Below are positions 54,902-64,000 of a stretch of 64,000 nucleotides of DNA, piece after piece; position 1 is the stretch's first letter, and each line of letters opens with the position of its first letter. Origin of the DNA: Branchipolynoe longqiensis (lineage: Eukaryota > Annelida > Polychaeta > Phyllodocida > Polynoidae); contig CM059187.1 in assembly GCA_030323885.1 (NCBI GenBank), forward strand, positions 127,453,525 to 127,517,524. Reading direction: 5' to 3'. A model generated the notes under the pieces. That model searched no databases. It had not been told where the DNA came from and saw only the letters and a program-made list of their open reading frames with translations. Made by a program: the position numbers and the translations under genes.

Positions 54902-55176
54902 TGCAAGGTACACACATACCGTATAGGATTCGCGCACTAAAACCCCCGATCCGCTTAAAACTGAAATCGGGCCGATTCATTTTTCGAATCGGGAATCGCA
55001 ATCATAAAGCTAGCGCACACCTACCGTTTTAGCCCTAAAAATTAGTTTTTAGTCGTGAATCGCAATCGGTAGGTGTGCTAGGGGAGTGCACACCTCACGA
55101 TTTTTGGGCAGTTTTAGATCATATACGGTAGGTGGGTGCGGAAAAACGATCGTATACGGTAGGTGTGTACCTAGCA
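54902..55176. mobile_element. TTA-flanked MITE with TACGGTAGGTGTG ends
   Basis: The ends TGCAAGGTACACACATACCG and inverse CGGTAGGTGTGTACCTAGCA match at nearly all positions. TTA flanks both sides (54899-54901 and 55177-55179). Internal copies of CACACCTACCG occur in both orientations. Confidence 0.68.
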
Positions 55177-55499
55177 TTAGATTAAGCGCATTTGCAATGC
55201 CTACATTGTAAGAGTGTGAACTTATGTGAACAGGCCACACACCACCTACTCTCTCCACACTCGCCGTGCTGGGGTGTGTGAAGGCGGACTTTACAACCCA
55301 AGTCATGCATCGTGGTGCACACAGGCTATAACGACGGCTACGTCATTACTTAAAGCGCCATGAAAGGTGCACTGACACGACCACTTAAAGACACATTCAC
55401 ATAGTCACAGCGTTAATGATGCTGTATAGCCGTTCACAGGTTGAATAGTTTGAAACTAGGTGGTTTCTATGAGTTACCTCTGAAGCAATCTAGGGGGCA

Positions 55500-56245
55500 T
55501 AGGGGGGTGGGGGGGGGGCTTTTCTGTGGTGATGTGGTGGGGGTATGGGTGAAGGTGGGTGGGAGGGGGAGGGGGGGTGGGGAGGGGGAAGCGGAAGGGA
55601 GATGGAGAAGGGGGAGAGGGAGGGGATGAGAAAGGTGGAGCGGGATGGAGAGAGATTGTAAGGGGAAGGGGGGGGGTGATAAGGGAGAGAGGGGGGAGGG
55701 GGTGACGAAGGGTTTGGGTGGGATGAGGGGGGAGGGGGGTGTGAGGGGGAGAGGGAGAGGGGAGGGGGGAGGGGGAAGGGGATAGGGAGGGGGAGAAGGG
55801 TGGGGGGAGAGGGAGGGGATATGAGAAAGGTGGGTGGGGCGGGAATGGAGAGAGAGATTGTGGGGGATGGAGGGGGGGTGGTAAGGGAGGGGGAAGAGGG
55901 GGGAGAGGAAGGGGGATGGGGGATGGGGGAGGGGGAGGGGAGGGGATGAGGAGGGTAGAGGGGGGAGGGGGAGAGAGGGGGAGGGAGGAGGGGAGGAGAG
56001 GGGGAGGGGGAGGGGGAAGGGGAAGGGGGGAGATGGGAGGGGGGGGGGAGATGGGAGGGGTGGAGGGGACGGAGGGGTAGGGGGAGGGTGAGGGGGGGAG
56101 GGGGAGGAGGGAGGGAGAGGGGGGGGTGGGGAGAGGGAGGAAGAGGGGAGGAGGGGAGGGGGGAGGGGGAGGGGGAAGGGTGATGGGGAAAGGGGAAGGG
56201 GGGGGGCGGGGGGGGGCGGGAGGGAGAAGGGCGGAGAGGGTAGAT
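55500..56245. repeat. G-rich polypurine tract
   Basis: GGGGAGGGGGAGGG-type sequence over about 740 bp; minus-strand Pro/Ser frames are artefacts. Poly-C runs follow at 56362-56387 and about 56450-56464. Confidence 0.92.
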
Positions 56246-56639
56246 GGTGTTACGAGGGGCAGTTAGTTCTAATGACCCTCTAGTAATAGACCAAAGGAAA
56301 CTCATAGAAATTAAGAGAAAAACATCCAAAACCTTAGAATAATTATGTACTTGAAGCTATTCCCCCCCCCCCCCCCCCCCCCCCCCCGTCAACTTAACCT
56401 GCATAATTTTAGCAGAGTTGAGCGAAGGTTCCACACGCACTCATTCGACCCCCCCCCCCCCCCCTTCTCTCAATGCTGACCATAAACCTTATCTATAGAT
56501 ACAATCGAAGGCCCACTCAGTTTTCCGTTTATGTGACTCTTCAACTACTAGACAACAATCAAACTGAGCCCTCCCACAACCCCCAACCGACATCAGATAG
56601 TATCTTGCCCCTTGCGGCCCACACTGAGATGGTTGGTTT

Positions 56640-56972
56640 GTTGTTGGAATTTTACGTCCTGCCAACATAACTAAGGTCATATCAGGATGGGTACTGACTT
56701 GTGACAGTGTGCACTCATGGCAACTTTATAGTGCTGCCCCACGGGGAGACCAGGCCACCATCACCATGGTGTAATATACCACTCTGTCACATTATCCTAA
56801 CCCTGATCCAACCAATCCTACCCTAATAATGCCGAGCACCTGTCTAGGAAGCGACACGCATACAATTAAGTCATTGTTTTGACTCGAACAGGGTTCGAAC
56901 CAGTGGGTTCGAATCCCATGATCTACCACAACGGGAGACGGACGCTCAACTCATCCAGCCATCACGCCTGGT
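56640..56972 (-). mobile_element. SINE-A copy, full length
   Basis: Tail TTGTTGGAATTTTACGTCC, standard body, head with a duplicated inverse B box (GGGTTCGAACC, GGGTTCGAATCCC). Confidence 0.88.
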
Positions 56973-57166
56973 CATGTGTGTGGAGAAGGTGAGACACTAG
57001 TATTAGTAGTAACCATTCAAACTGATCTCCGAATTCAGAATCCTATATAATATAAAAAGCCATGTGTGTAGTGACCCAACGAGGAGCCTCATAACCTGTG
57101 CTTACTGGTATCGTAATAACCAGGCGATTATCTTATCTCAGGAACTAGCGTGGTGTATGGATGAGT

Positions 57167-57490
57167 TTGCTTGTTTGTTGTTGTGTTATGTCCTAGCAAC
57201 ATCTAAGGTCATATCAGGACGGGTACCGACTTGTGACAGTGTGCACTTATGGTGACTTTATAGTGCTGTCCCACTGGAAAGTAGGCCGCCGGCACCATGA
57301 CCTACATTATCCTGACACTGAGCACACCAATCCTTGACCTGTCCTAATAATGCCGATCGCCTGGCTAGGAAGCGACAAGTATAAATTTTTAAGTCATTGG
57401 TTTGACTCGACCAGAGTTCGAACGCACGACCCCACGATCTACCAGCACGGGAGACGGACGCTCTAACACATTCAGCCATCCCGCCTGGTC
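57167..57490 (-). mobile_element. SINE-A copy with 9-bp target duplication
   Basis: TGGATGAGT at 57158-57166 and 57491-57499 brackets the element exactly, giving a 324-bp full length from head to tail. Confidence 0.92.
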
Positions 57491-57565
57491 TGGATGAGTA
57501 ACTCGACGGTATACCTGTTGGTATAGCACACAACTAATACAAGTATCGTATAGAGGGGGGTGTAA

Positions 57566-57599
57566 TGACGTCACGAGACAACTTCCGGTGGCCATATTG
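57566..57599 (+). promoter_or_regulatory. Promoter-like cluster: CRE, ETS, YY1
   Basis: TGACGTCA (57566-57573), ACTTCCGG (57581-57588) and GCCATATTG (57591-57599) lie within 34 bp. All three are classic animal core-promoter elements. A strong donor-like GTAAGT lies at 57714-57719, so 57600-57713 could be a non-coding first exon on the + strand. Confidence 0.45.
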
Positions 57600-57985
57600 A
57601 ATTACATACAGAAGGCTTGCAACTGTCTAAATTGTGATTATTTACAGATTTGTTGGTTTATTTGTCACTGTTTTGAGCAGTTTGGCCTCAGAAGTTGTTG
57701 TTGTTAAAGTGCTGTAAGTAAACACATTGGATGTAAACTGGCCAGAACCGCTCAGAACAAAAGAAAACTGTTTTACTGCATCAGCATACATTCACAACAT
57801 GGATAGGCAAGGGTGCTTGTAATCCTAGATGGCTGACCACTGACCGTTGACCACTGACCACTGACCACTGACAGCTGAGTGATGAAGTCATGTGCACTCC
57901 CTCTGCAAAAGAATCTCCATCTCGAACCCCCTCCCTCATCCCCCACCCCCCTGAAAAGGGCATTGAGGCGGACGTTGGCACTTAC

Positions 57986-58123
57986 CGTTAGAAATAAGGC
58001 ATCGTTAAATTTGAAGTTGTTCCGATAATTGAAGCTCCGGGTCGGGGTGGTTAATCCGCGTATAGGCCTACTCCAACCGGGATTAACCCACAGCAGACGG
58101 GGACCCGACAAAGCCATCCACAC
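57986..58123 (-). CDS. Candidate 138-bp internal exon, product unknown
   Basis: On the minus strand, acceptor CGTTGCTGTTCTGCAG and donor ACG|GTAAGT bracket exactly 46 codons in phase 0. The peptide starts VWMALSGPRLLWVNPGWSRP and ends YRNNFKFNDALFLT. Splice sites are the best in the window. No family recognised. It lies antisense to the transcript suggested by the 57566 promoter motifs. Confidence 0.5.
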
Positions 58124-58264
58124 CTGCAGAACAGCAACGAAAATAAGGGTTAACATTACACATTCACAACACATTCATGAAACTGACAGTAATTTAATCA
58201 ATTTTATTAAGGCAGTCGTATCATTATTATTGACAGAAGAGTTGGTCAGTTTGACGGTGTTCAA

Positions 58265-58890
58265 GTGTCAGTGCGTGTTGGTGTCAGTGCGTGTTGGTGT
58301 CAGTGCGTGTTGGTGTCAGTGCATGTTGGTACCAGTGTGTGTTGGTGTCAGTGTGTGTTGGTGTCAGTACGTGTTGGTGTCAGTGCGTGTTGGTGTCAGT
58401 GCATGTTGGTGTCAGTGCGTGTTGGTGTCAGTGCGTGTTGTGTCAGTGCGTGTTGGTGTAAGTGCGTGTTGGTGTCAGTGCATGTTGGTGTCAATGCGTG
58501 TTGGTGTCAGTGCGTGTTTGTGTCAGTGCGTGTTGGTGTCAGTGCGTGTTGGTGTCAGTGCATGTTGGTGTCAGTGTGTGTTGGTGTCAGTGCGTGTTGG
58601 TGTCAGTGCATGTTGGTGTCAGTGCATGTTGGTGTCAGTGCATGTTGGTGTCAGTGCATGTTGGTGTCAGTGCGTGTTGTGTCAGTGCGTGTTGGTGTAA
58701 GTGCGTATTGGTGTCAGTGCGTGTTGGTGTCAGTGCGTGTTTGTGTCAGTGCGCGTTTGTGTCAGTGCATGTTGGTGTCAGTGCGTGTTGGTGTCAGTGC
58801 ATGTTGGTGTCAGTGTGTGTTTGTGTCAGTGCATGTTGGTGTCAGTGCATGTTGGTGTCAGTGCATGTTGGTGTCAGTGTGTGTTGGTGT
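58265..58890 (+). repeat. 16-bp tandem array (GTGTTGGTGTCAGTGC)
   Basis: About 39 units that differ mainly by CG versus CA or TG at one site. Remnants continue at 59514-59548 and 59886-59985, beyond two insertions. Val/Cys/Gln frames are artefacts. Confidence 0.93.
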
Positions 58891-58892
58891 AA

Positions 58893-59510
58893 AGGGCGCA
58901 TTCCATATACGCGTAATGCGTAATGCGAATGCGAATGCGAATGCGACAAAAAATCGAAACGCCTTGAAACCTATGAGCTACATTCCATACACGCGTAATG
59001 CGCAATGCGAATGCGAATGCATCAGAAATTCATTATCCCGATCGGTCCCTGTAGCGATCGGTACGTAATGCGTTATGCGTCAAGCTGGATGTGAATAGAA
59101 ACCTGAGTCTGATGTCTCCATTAGTTTAACAGCAGGAGAGGCGACTGAGCATTACGGCACAGCCTCACAGAGGGGTGCTAATTGGAAACACATGGTGAGC
59201 TGGGCACCAGGGAGACATAGGATTAGGGGAAAGCTAAAAATGCTACCATTTGCACAGAAATATGAATACTTATCTATAATTTGGTTATAATAAAGGTAGG
59301 AACCCCCATGTGACATACAAAAAGTTACATAGATATACATGCAATATTTGGTCACATGCAGAGGGGTATGGAGAATAATTGTTTATTTTTATTTTTTAAA
59401 TATAGCCAGTCGTGCGCCACATAACGCATTACGCATTACGCGTATATGGAATGCTGGCATTCGCATAACGCATAACGCATTACGTATTACGCGTATATGG
59501 AATACGCCCT
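58893..59510. mobile_element. TAA-MITE with GTAATGCG subterminal repeats, inserted in the 16-bp array
   Basis: Ends AGGGCGCATTCCATATACGC and inverse GCGTATATGGAATACGCCCT, TAA at 58890-58892 and 59511-59513. Repeated GTAATGCG/AATGCG units line both ends. The interior is shared with 54318-54658. No coding frame. Confidence 0.78.
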
Positions 59511-59548
59511 TAAGTGTGTGTTGGTGTCAGTGCATGTTGGTATCAGTG

Positions 59549-59877
59549 TGTAGAATCTAATGCTCGGATCTGTGGTTGTGTTCATAGGCTATGAGGAAAA
59601 CAATACAGACAAAGAGAAAAAAAGAGTAAAGTATATAGAAGAGAAGACGAGAGTCCAGCCCTCTGGTTTATTGCTTATATAGTTACATGAGTTCATTGTA
59701 GAGTATCACCCCCACCTCCTTCCCCCAATGGGAATTGAGTATTCTTGGCCCCACCAATAGGGATCCAGCATTCCTGGTCTCCATGGATACCAGTGGTCTG
59801 CCCACCACCAGTAGCTGTATGGCCCCATGGCCACCACCAACCTTGACCTTTTGAGTGTGGTGACCCCTACCCCAGCA
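59549..59877 (-). repeat. LTR-like dispersed repeat, copy 2
   Basis: Homologous to 181-472. On the minus strand: TGCTGGGGTAGGGG start, AATAAACCAGAGGGC, and a TTAGATTCTACA end. 16-bp array remnants lie on both sides, so it is an insertion into that array. Confidence 0.45.
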
Positions 59878-60181
59878 GAAGGAGGGTTGGTATCGGTGCG
59901 TGATGGCGACATTACGTGTTGGTTTCAGTGCATGTTGGCGTCACTGTGAGTGAATGTGGGTATCAGTACATGGTGTTGTCAGTGAATGTACATATACGGA
60001 TATATTTACGTGTATACGTGTACCTGTATACGTATACGTGAATACGTGTACGCGTATCGGTGTCCGTATCTCCCGTTCGAAGAGATAGCGATAACACAGT
60101 TTGTAAACACGAGTGTAATTAAGCACCCATCCCACCTACCACCTTTCTGCACCCGAACCCGGATACGCTTGAAATGCAGAC

Positions 60182-60320
60182 CATATCATGGAGCGCCATT
60201 TTATACGATATTTTTACGGCTCGGGAGAAAGTCATGACAGCAGTAAACATGACGAATCGATGGAGTAATGAAACTAGACGTGTGAAGAGTTCGCAGCAGG
60301 ATTCGGATGAAAAGTACCTG
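60182..60320. other. Possible exon of unclear strand
   Basis: Minus: acceptor CCTGCCAGGCTCCAG, frame YFSSESCCELFTRLVSLLHR then FVMFTAVMTFSRA, donor-like GTAAAA. Plus: frame MQTISWSAILYDIFTAREKV. Both have non-repeat composition; the minus has the better acceptor. Product unrecognised. Confidence 0.25.
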
Positions 60321-60419
60321 GAGCCTGGCAGGGGGCGGGGCTGGGCTGGGCGGTACCGGACGGTGCGGTGCGACGCGGTGCGGGGCGGTGCGCTGCGGTG
60401 CGGGGCGGGGCGGGGGTTG

Positions 60420-60975
60420 AGGGGAGGGGGGATGGTGAGGGGAGGGAGGATGGTGAGGGATGGGGAGGATGGTGAGGGGAGTGGGATGGTGAGGGGGAGG
60501 GAGGATGGTGAGGCGAGGGAGGAGGTGAAGGGAGGGGGGGGAGGATGAGGGAGGGGGGAGGATGAGGGGGGAGGAGGATGAGGGGAGGGAGGATGGTGAG
60601 GGGAGGGAGGAGGATGAGGGGGATAGGAGGAGGAGGAGGAGGGAGGAGGGGATGAGGGGAGGGGATGGGATGAAGGGAGGGAGGAGGATGAAGGGAGGGG
60701 AGGAGGATGAAGGGGAGGAGGAAGAAGGGAGGGGGGGGAGGATGAGGGGAGGGAGGAGGATGAGGGGAGGGAGGAGGATGAGGGAAGGGAGGAGGATGAG
60801 GGAAGGGAGGGGAGGAGGATGAGGGGAGGGGAGGAGGATGAGGGGAGGGAGGAGGATGAGGGGAGGGAGGATGCTGAGGGGAGGGAGGATGCTGAGGGGA
60901 GGGAGGAGGATGAAGGGAGGGAGGAGGATGTGGGGAGGAAGGAGGATGAGGGGATGTTGGTAGGGGCAGGTAGCT
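60420..60975. repeat. GAGGATGAGGGGAGGGAG minisatellite
   Basis: A polypurine tract with 15-18 bp periodicity, preceded by GGTGCGGTGCG units (60360-60410). Proline/serine frames on the minus strand are artefacts. Confidence 0.92.
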
Positions 60976-61280
60976 GGAATGTGAGCTGAGGTGAGGGGAG
61001 CCAAGAGGTGGGGAAGGGGCGGTGGAGAAGGGGAGGTGGGAAAGGGGAGCTGCGGGGTAAGGGGACTAGGAGAGAGGCACTGGGGGGGGGGGGGGGGGGG
61101 GCTACCGGATCTAACATGTAGCAGTTGCAGATAAAAGTGTCATGACATTTACTGGTTATTAATTAGTTATCATGTTGCGGAGCATCCTTCCGTCTGTCCC
61201 AGAGACACTGCCTGCGGTACAGAGGGGACACTTGGAAGCCAACCAACAGTTTCCCTGAACAGCTTCTTCATAAGTTGCTA

Positions 61281-61654
61281 TCAATCAATCAATCAATAGT
61301 TCCGTCCTCTAGTCGAGGGTTGGATGCAATGGTTCTCCACTTGTCCCGATGGTGTGCTGTTCTGATAGACTGTGAATAATTCAAGCCTGTCCACTGTGAA
61401 ATATTTGTAAACCATGATGTTCTTGGTCTCCCTCTCCCTCTGCTGCCATTCACCTTCCCTTCCAACAATGTACGGTATATTGAACTCTGACGAATGATGT
61501 GGCCAAAATAAATAAGTTTCTTTGTCTGTATACTGGCAAACAAACTTTTCTTATTTTTGATTTTTCTGAGAACTTCTTTGTTGGTGATCTTATTTATCCA
61601 TGATATTTTCATCATCCTTCGATAAGTCCACATCTCAAATGCTGCTAAACGTTG
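61281..61654 (-). pseudogene. RTE-like non-LTR reverse transcriptase C-terminus, 5'-truncated
   Basis: The frame is open from 61654 to a TGA at 61289-61291. The peptide QRLAAFEMWTYRRMMKISWI, then KLIYFGHIIRQ, LLEGKVNGSRGRGRPRTSW and a RDKWRTIASNPR end, is the typical post-catalytic C-terminus of RTE or related non-LTR elements. Endonuclease and catalytic reverse transcriptase are absent. The stop codon is built into a (TGAT)n tail, so there is no 3' UTR. The 5' edge (about 61655-61680) is uncertain. Confidence 0.82.
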
Positions 61655-61692
61655 CTATATGATCTTCAAATCTAAAGTGTGTGTATTCGTAC

Positions 61693-61940
61693 CGTGAGTT
61701 TTTATTGGCCAGCTGAGACTTTACGTTCTACCAACATTTGAGGTCCTACCAGGGTCGAGTAGGTACTTGGGATAATGCAGACTCATGGTGGTTTTATAGC
61801 GCTGCCCCACTGGGATACCGCTGCCTTAGCTTCGTGCCAGGATATCCCAAGCAGTCACATTTCCATGACAATTAGTTCCACCAGGAAATGTGACGACAAA
61901 TATCATTTCTGTTTTTGATTTGAATTAGTTGGCATTCGAT
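61693..61940 (-). mobile_element. SINE-A copy, highly diverged
   Basis: Weak homology: TTTACGTTCTACCAACATTT, GCTGCCCCACTGGGATACC, and a decayed inverse B box, GGCATTCGATCCCACAAC. Confidence 0.6.
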
Positions 61941-61981
61941 CCCACAACCTCTCACTACATGCAACACGCTTTGTGTGTTGA

Positions 61982-62275
61982 GGGTTTTACATTCTAACAA
62001 TGCCTAAGGTCATACATAGCAGGCTATGCCCCGACTTGTCACAGTACTCACTCATGGTGACTTCATAGTGCTGCCCCACTGGGAGACCAGGTGATCGGCA
62101 TCAGTCCCATTATCCTGATGCAAACCAGTCCATACGCTATCCTAGTAATGTCGAACTCCAGGCCAAGGAGTGACAAGTATCAAAGTCATTGGTTTGACTC
62201 GGCCCGGGTTCGAACTCGCGAACTCCCGCACAGGAAGCCAGCCATCACTCTCACCAATTTGGCAATGCCCTCTAG
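61982..62275 (-). mobile_element. SINE-A copy
   Basis: TTTTACATTCTAACAATGCC, GTGCTGCCCCACTGGGAGAC, and the head with CGGCCCGGGTTCGAACTCGC. A CTCF-like string on the minus strand (CCACTAGAGGGC, about 62268-62279) sits at its outer edge. Confidence 0.8.
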
Positions 62276-62280
62276 TGGAC

Positions 62281-62750
62281 GAATCTCAAACCGATAGTCC
62301 ATCCTTGTTCATTGTTCGCCTGTGACATTTGTTTTATCGACGGTGGAGGACCAACTGAGAATACGAGATATCTTAGACATCCTGATAAAGGTCGAAGAGT
62401 ACATATGGATTACACACCCAGAGATGTGCCACGGAACTGTATGGAAAGAGAAGTCGACATTGACCTACAAAGTAGCCATCTTTCATTAGAGATGATCAAC
62501 TTTCAATTTTAGTGTTCTGATTTTTTTTAAACACACACGGCATCAAAGTCGTGAAAGGGCAAGTGTGCACCATTAGTAAACTGTGAATCAATAACTGCAT
62601 AGAATACCTTTGGGTATTAATGTTAAGTCAGTCACGCAAAATGTCAGCGGGGTCTGTGTGGAAACATGCAATACATTAACGAGGCCCTGTTGTCTGTGAT
62701 ATCACAAGAAAGAGGAGCCAGCGATGTGGGGGGTCGGGGGGGGGGGGGGG
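62281..62750. other. Unique spacer ending in a G run
   Basis: No gene recognised; a G homopolymer precedes the gap. Confidence 0.5.
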
Positions 62751-62753
62751 TCG

Positions 62754-63251
62754 NNNNNNNNNNNNNNNNNNNNNNNNNNNNNNNNNNNNNNNNNNNNNNN
62801 NNNNNNNNNNNNNNNNNNNNNNNNNNNNNNNNNNNNNNNNNNNNNNNNNNNNNNNNNNNNNNNNNNNNNNNNNNNNNNNNNNNNNNNNNNNNNNNNNNNN
62901 NNNNNNNNNNNNNNNNNNNNNNNNNNNNNNNNNNNNNNNNNNNNNNNNNNNNNNNNNNNNNNNNNNNNNNNNNNNNNNNNNNNNNNNNNNNNNNNNNNNN
63001 NNNNNNNNNNNNNNNNNNNNNNNNNNNNNNNNNNNNNNNNNNNNNNNNNNNNNNNNNNNNNNNNNNNNNNNNNNNNNNNNNNNNNNNNNNNNNNNNNNNN
63101 NNNNNNNNNNNNNNNNNNNNNNNNNNNNNNNNNNNNNNNNNNNNNNNNNNNNNNNNNNNNNNNNNNNNNNNNNNNNNNNNNNNNNNNNNNNNNNNNNNNN
63201 NNNNNNNNNNNNNNNNNNNNNNNNNNNNNNNNNNNNNNNNNNNNNNNNNNN
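62754..63251. other. Assembly gap (N)
   Basis: 498 unspecified bases starting after a G run. Confidence 0.99.
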
Positions 63252-63595
63252 TCCATGAGTCGGTCTTAAGCATTTCATGAAAGCTGCCTGCAGAAGTGTT
63301 GAAGTGCTGCTGGCTTTGGCAAGTTACCAGCGGCACTCTCTCGGGGAGCAAATAGAGGTTTCACACCGGCAAGAACATGTCAGGACAGGTGCAAAACTAT
63401 TTGTCCGTGCAGTGGCTGGTCGGGAGATGTTGGGAGTTCCATACATCAACCGCCCTTAATGCTGCCACAGTGACATGGTTTTCTGTTTAGGGTTTGCTCC
63501 CTTAGCCTTCGGTTCTGTCAAGAACCTGTACTACAAGGCAGTTGTTTACAACTCTGCAGGGCAGGGGCGTCAAACTCCCTGAGGTATTGCTATAC
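63252..63595 (-). mobile_element. Second copy of the 406-bp repeat, cut by the gap
   Basis: Inverted relative to 2174-2579. It shares AGTTACCAGCGGCACTCTCT and GAGATGTTGGGAGTTCCATA, and carries an extra 39-45 bp between CACCGGCAAG and GGTCGGGAG that the first copy lacks. Confidence 0.8.
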
Positions 63596-63890
63596 CTGCA
63601 ATACCTGCAACTATACATATGAGATACATATATAATATATTAGATTAGTTTTTGTAATCTACATTATTTTCCTTTGAAGTACCTTTCAATTTAAACGTAT
63701 CACTTATGAGATATTTGAAATGCAAACATGTCAAATTAATATATATACTCTTTTGAACATATATGAACTTGTGTGAATAACTGCTGTCATTACCTCCATG
63801 AACTCACTTTTCTAGACCTCCCTCTCTAAGATCATGCCTAACCCTATATACGGTTACAATACAACTAACTCGTCATGTCATATCTATAGC
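63596..63890. other. AT-rich spacer
   Basis: TTAATATATATAC-type sequence; nothing recognised. Confidence 0.5.
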
Positions 63891-64000
63891 TGCGTTCACA
63901 CGGGCAAAAAGTAAAACGATCTAGGCAAAGCGTTTTACCTGAAGCGTTTTAGTGGCGCGTTTACACGGACCGAGATTGAAAGTGTGTTGCATCTACACTG
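63891..64000. mobile_element. Possible MITE left end, cut by the window edge
   Basis: GCTGCGTTCACACGGGCAAA followed by repeated GCGTTTTA and GCGTTTACACGG strings looks like a TIR with subterminal repeats. The right end is outside the window. Confidence 0.35.

Overview
This window looks like intergenic and intronic DNA from a large, repeat-rich animal genome. It holds no complete intact protein-coding gene. The likely host is a mollusc. That call rests on a SINE at 27008-27296 (relative at 10416-10575) whose core and 3' end match, from memory, a SINE family widespread in bivalves and gastropods. Three runs of N (9921-10415, 34390-34889, 62754-63251) mark a draft assembly.

Mobile elements dominate. 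(1) SINE-A, a tRNA-headed family of about 320 bp, has roughly 25 full or partial copies. (2) SINE-B is a second tRNA-headed family with four copies. (3) A shorter tRNA-like repeat, SINE-C, has two copies. (4) A deleted DIRS-order retrotransposon at 6101-7254 keeps a tyrosine recombinase fragment and a complete A1-ORF-B1-A2-B2 split-repeat layout. (5) Two almost identical tails of an RTE-like non-LTR retrotransposon lie at 52599-52787 and 61281-61654. (6) MITE families are abundant: several flanked by TAA or TTA (Harbinger-type), one flanked by TTAA (piggyBac-type), one flanked by TA, one with hAT-like CAGGG ends, and a foldback family with GC-rich palindromic cores at 15.2-16.8 and 50.7-51.5 kb. 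(7) A pair of LTR-like repeats lies at 181-472 and 59549-59877. Nested insertions are common and give relative ages.

Tandem repeats fill much of the rest: a 25-bp satellite (37.57-39.15 kb), a 16-bp array (58.27-58.89 kb), degenerate 55-60 bp and 120-150 bp arrays (29.8-31.6 and 19.4-20.95 kb), GT/AC arrays, and several polypurine or polypyrimidine tracts of 300-750 bp.

Possible host exons are few and short. On the + strand they are at 31604-31650, 32735-32792, 36706-36900, 42018-42153, 48442-48526 and 49262-49297; on the - strand at 52003-52250 and 57986-58123. Each has plausible splice sites and an open frame; none was recognised as a known protein. The 32.7 and 48.4 kb candidates are homologous to each other, and the 48.4 and 49.3 kb candidates join in phase. 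A promoter-like group of CRE, ETS and YY1 motifs followed by a GTAAGT donor lies at 57566-57719. At least ten CTCF-like motifs are spread through the window, almost all in the same orientation. All of this comes from reading by eye; no database search was possible.
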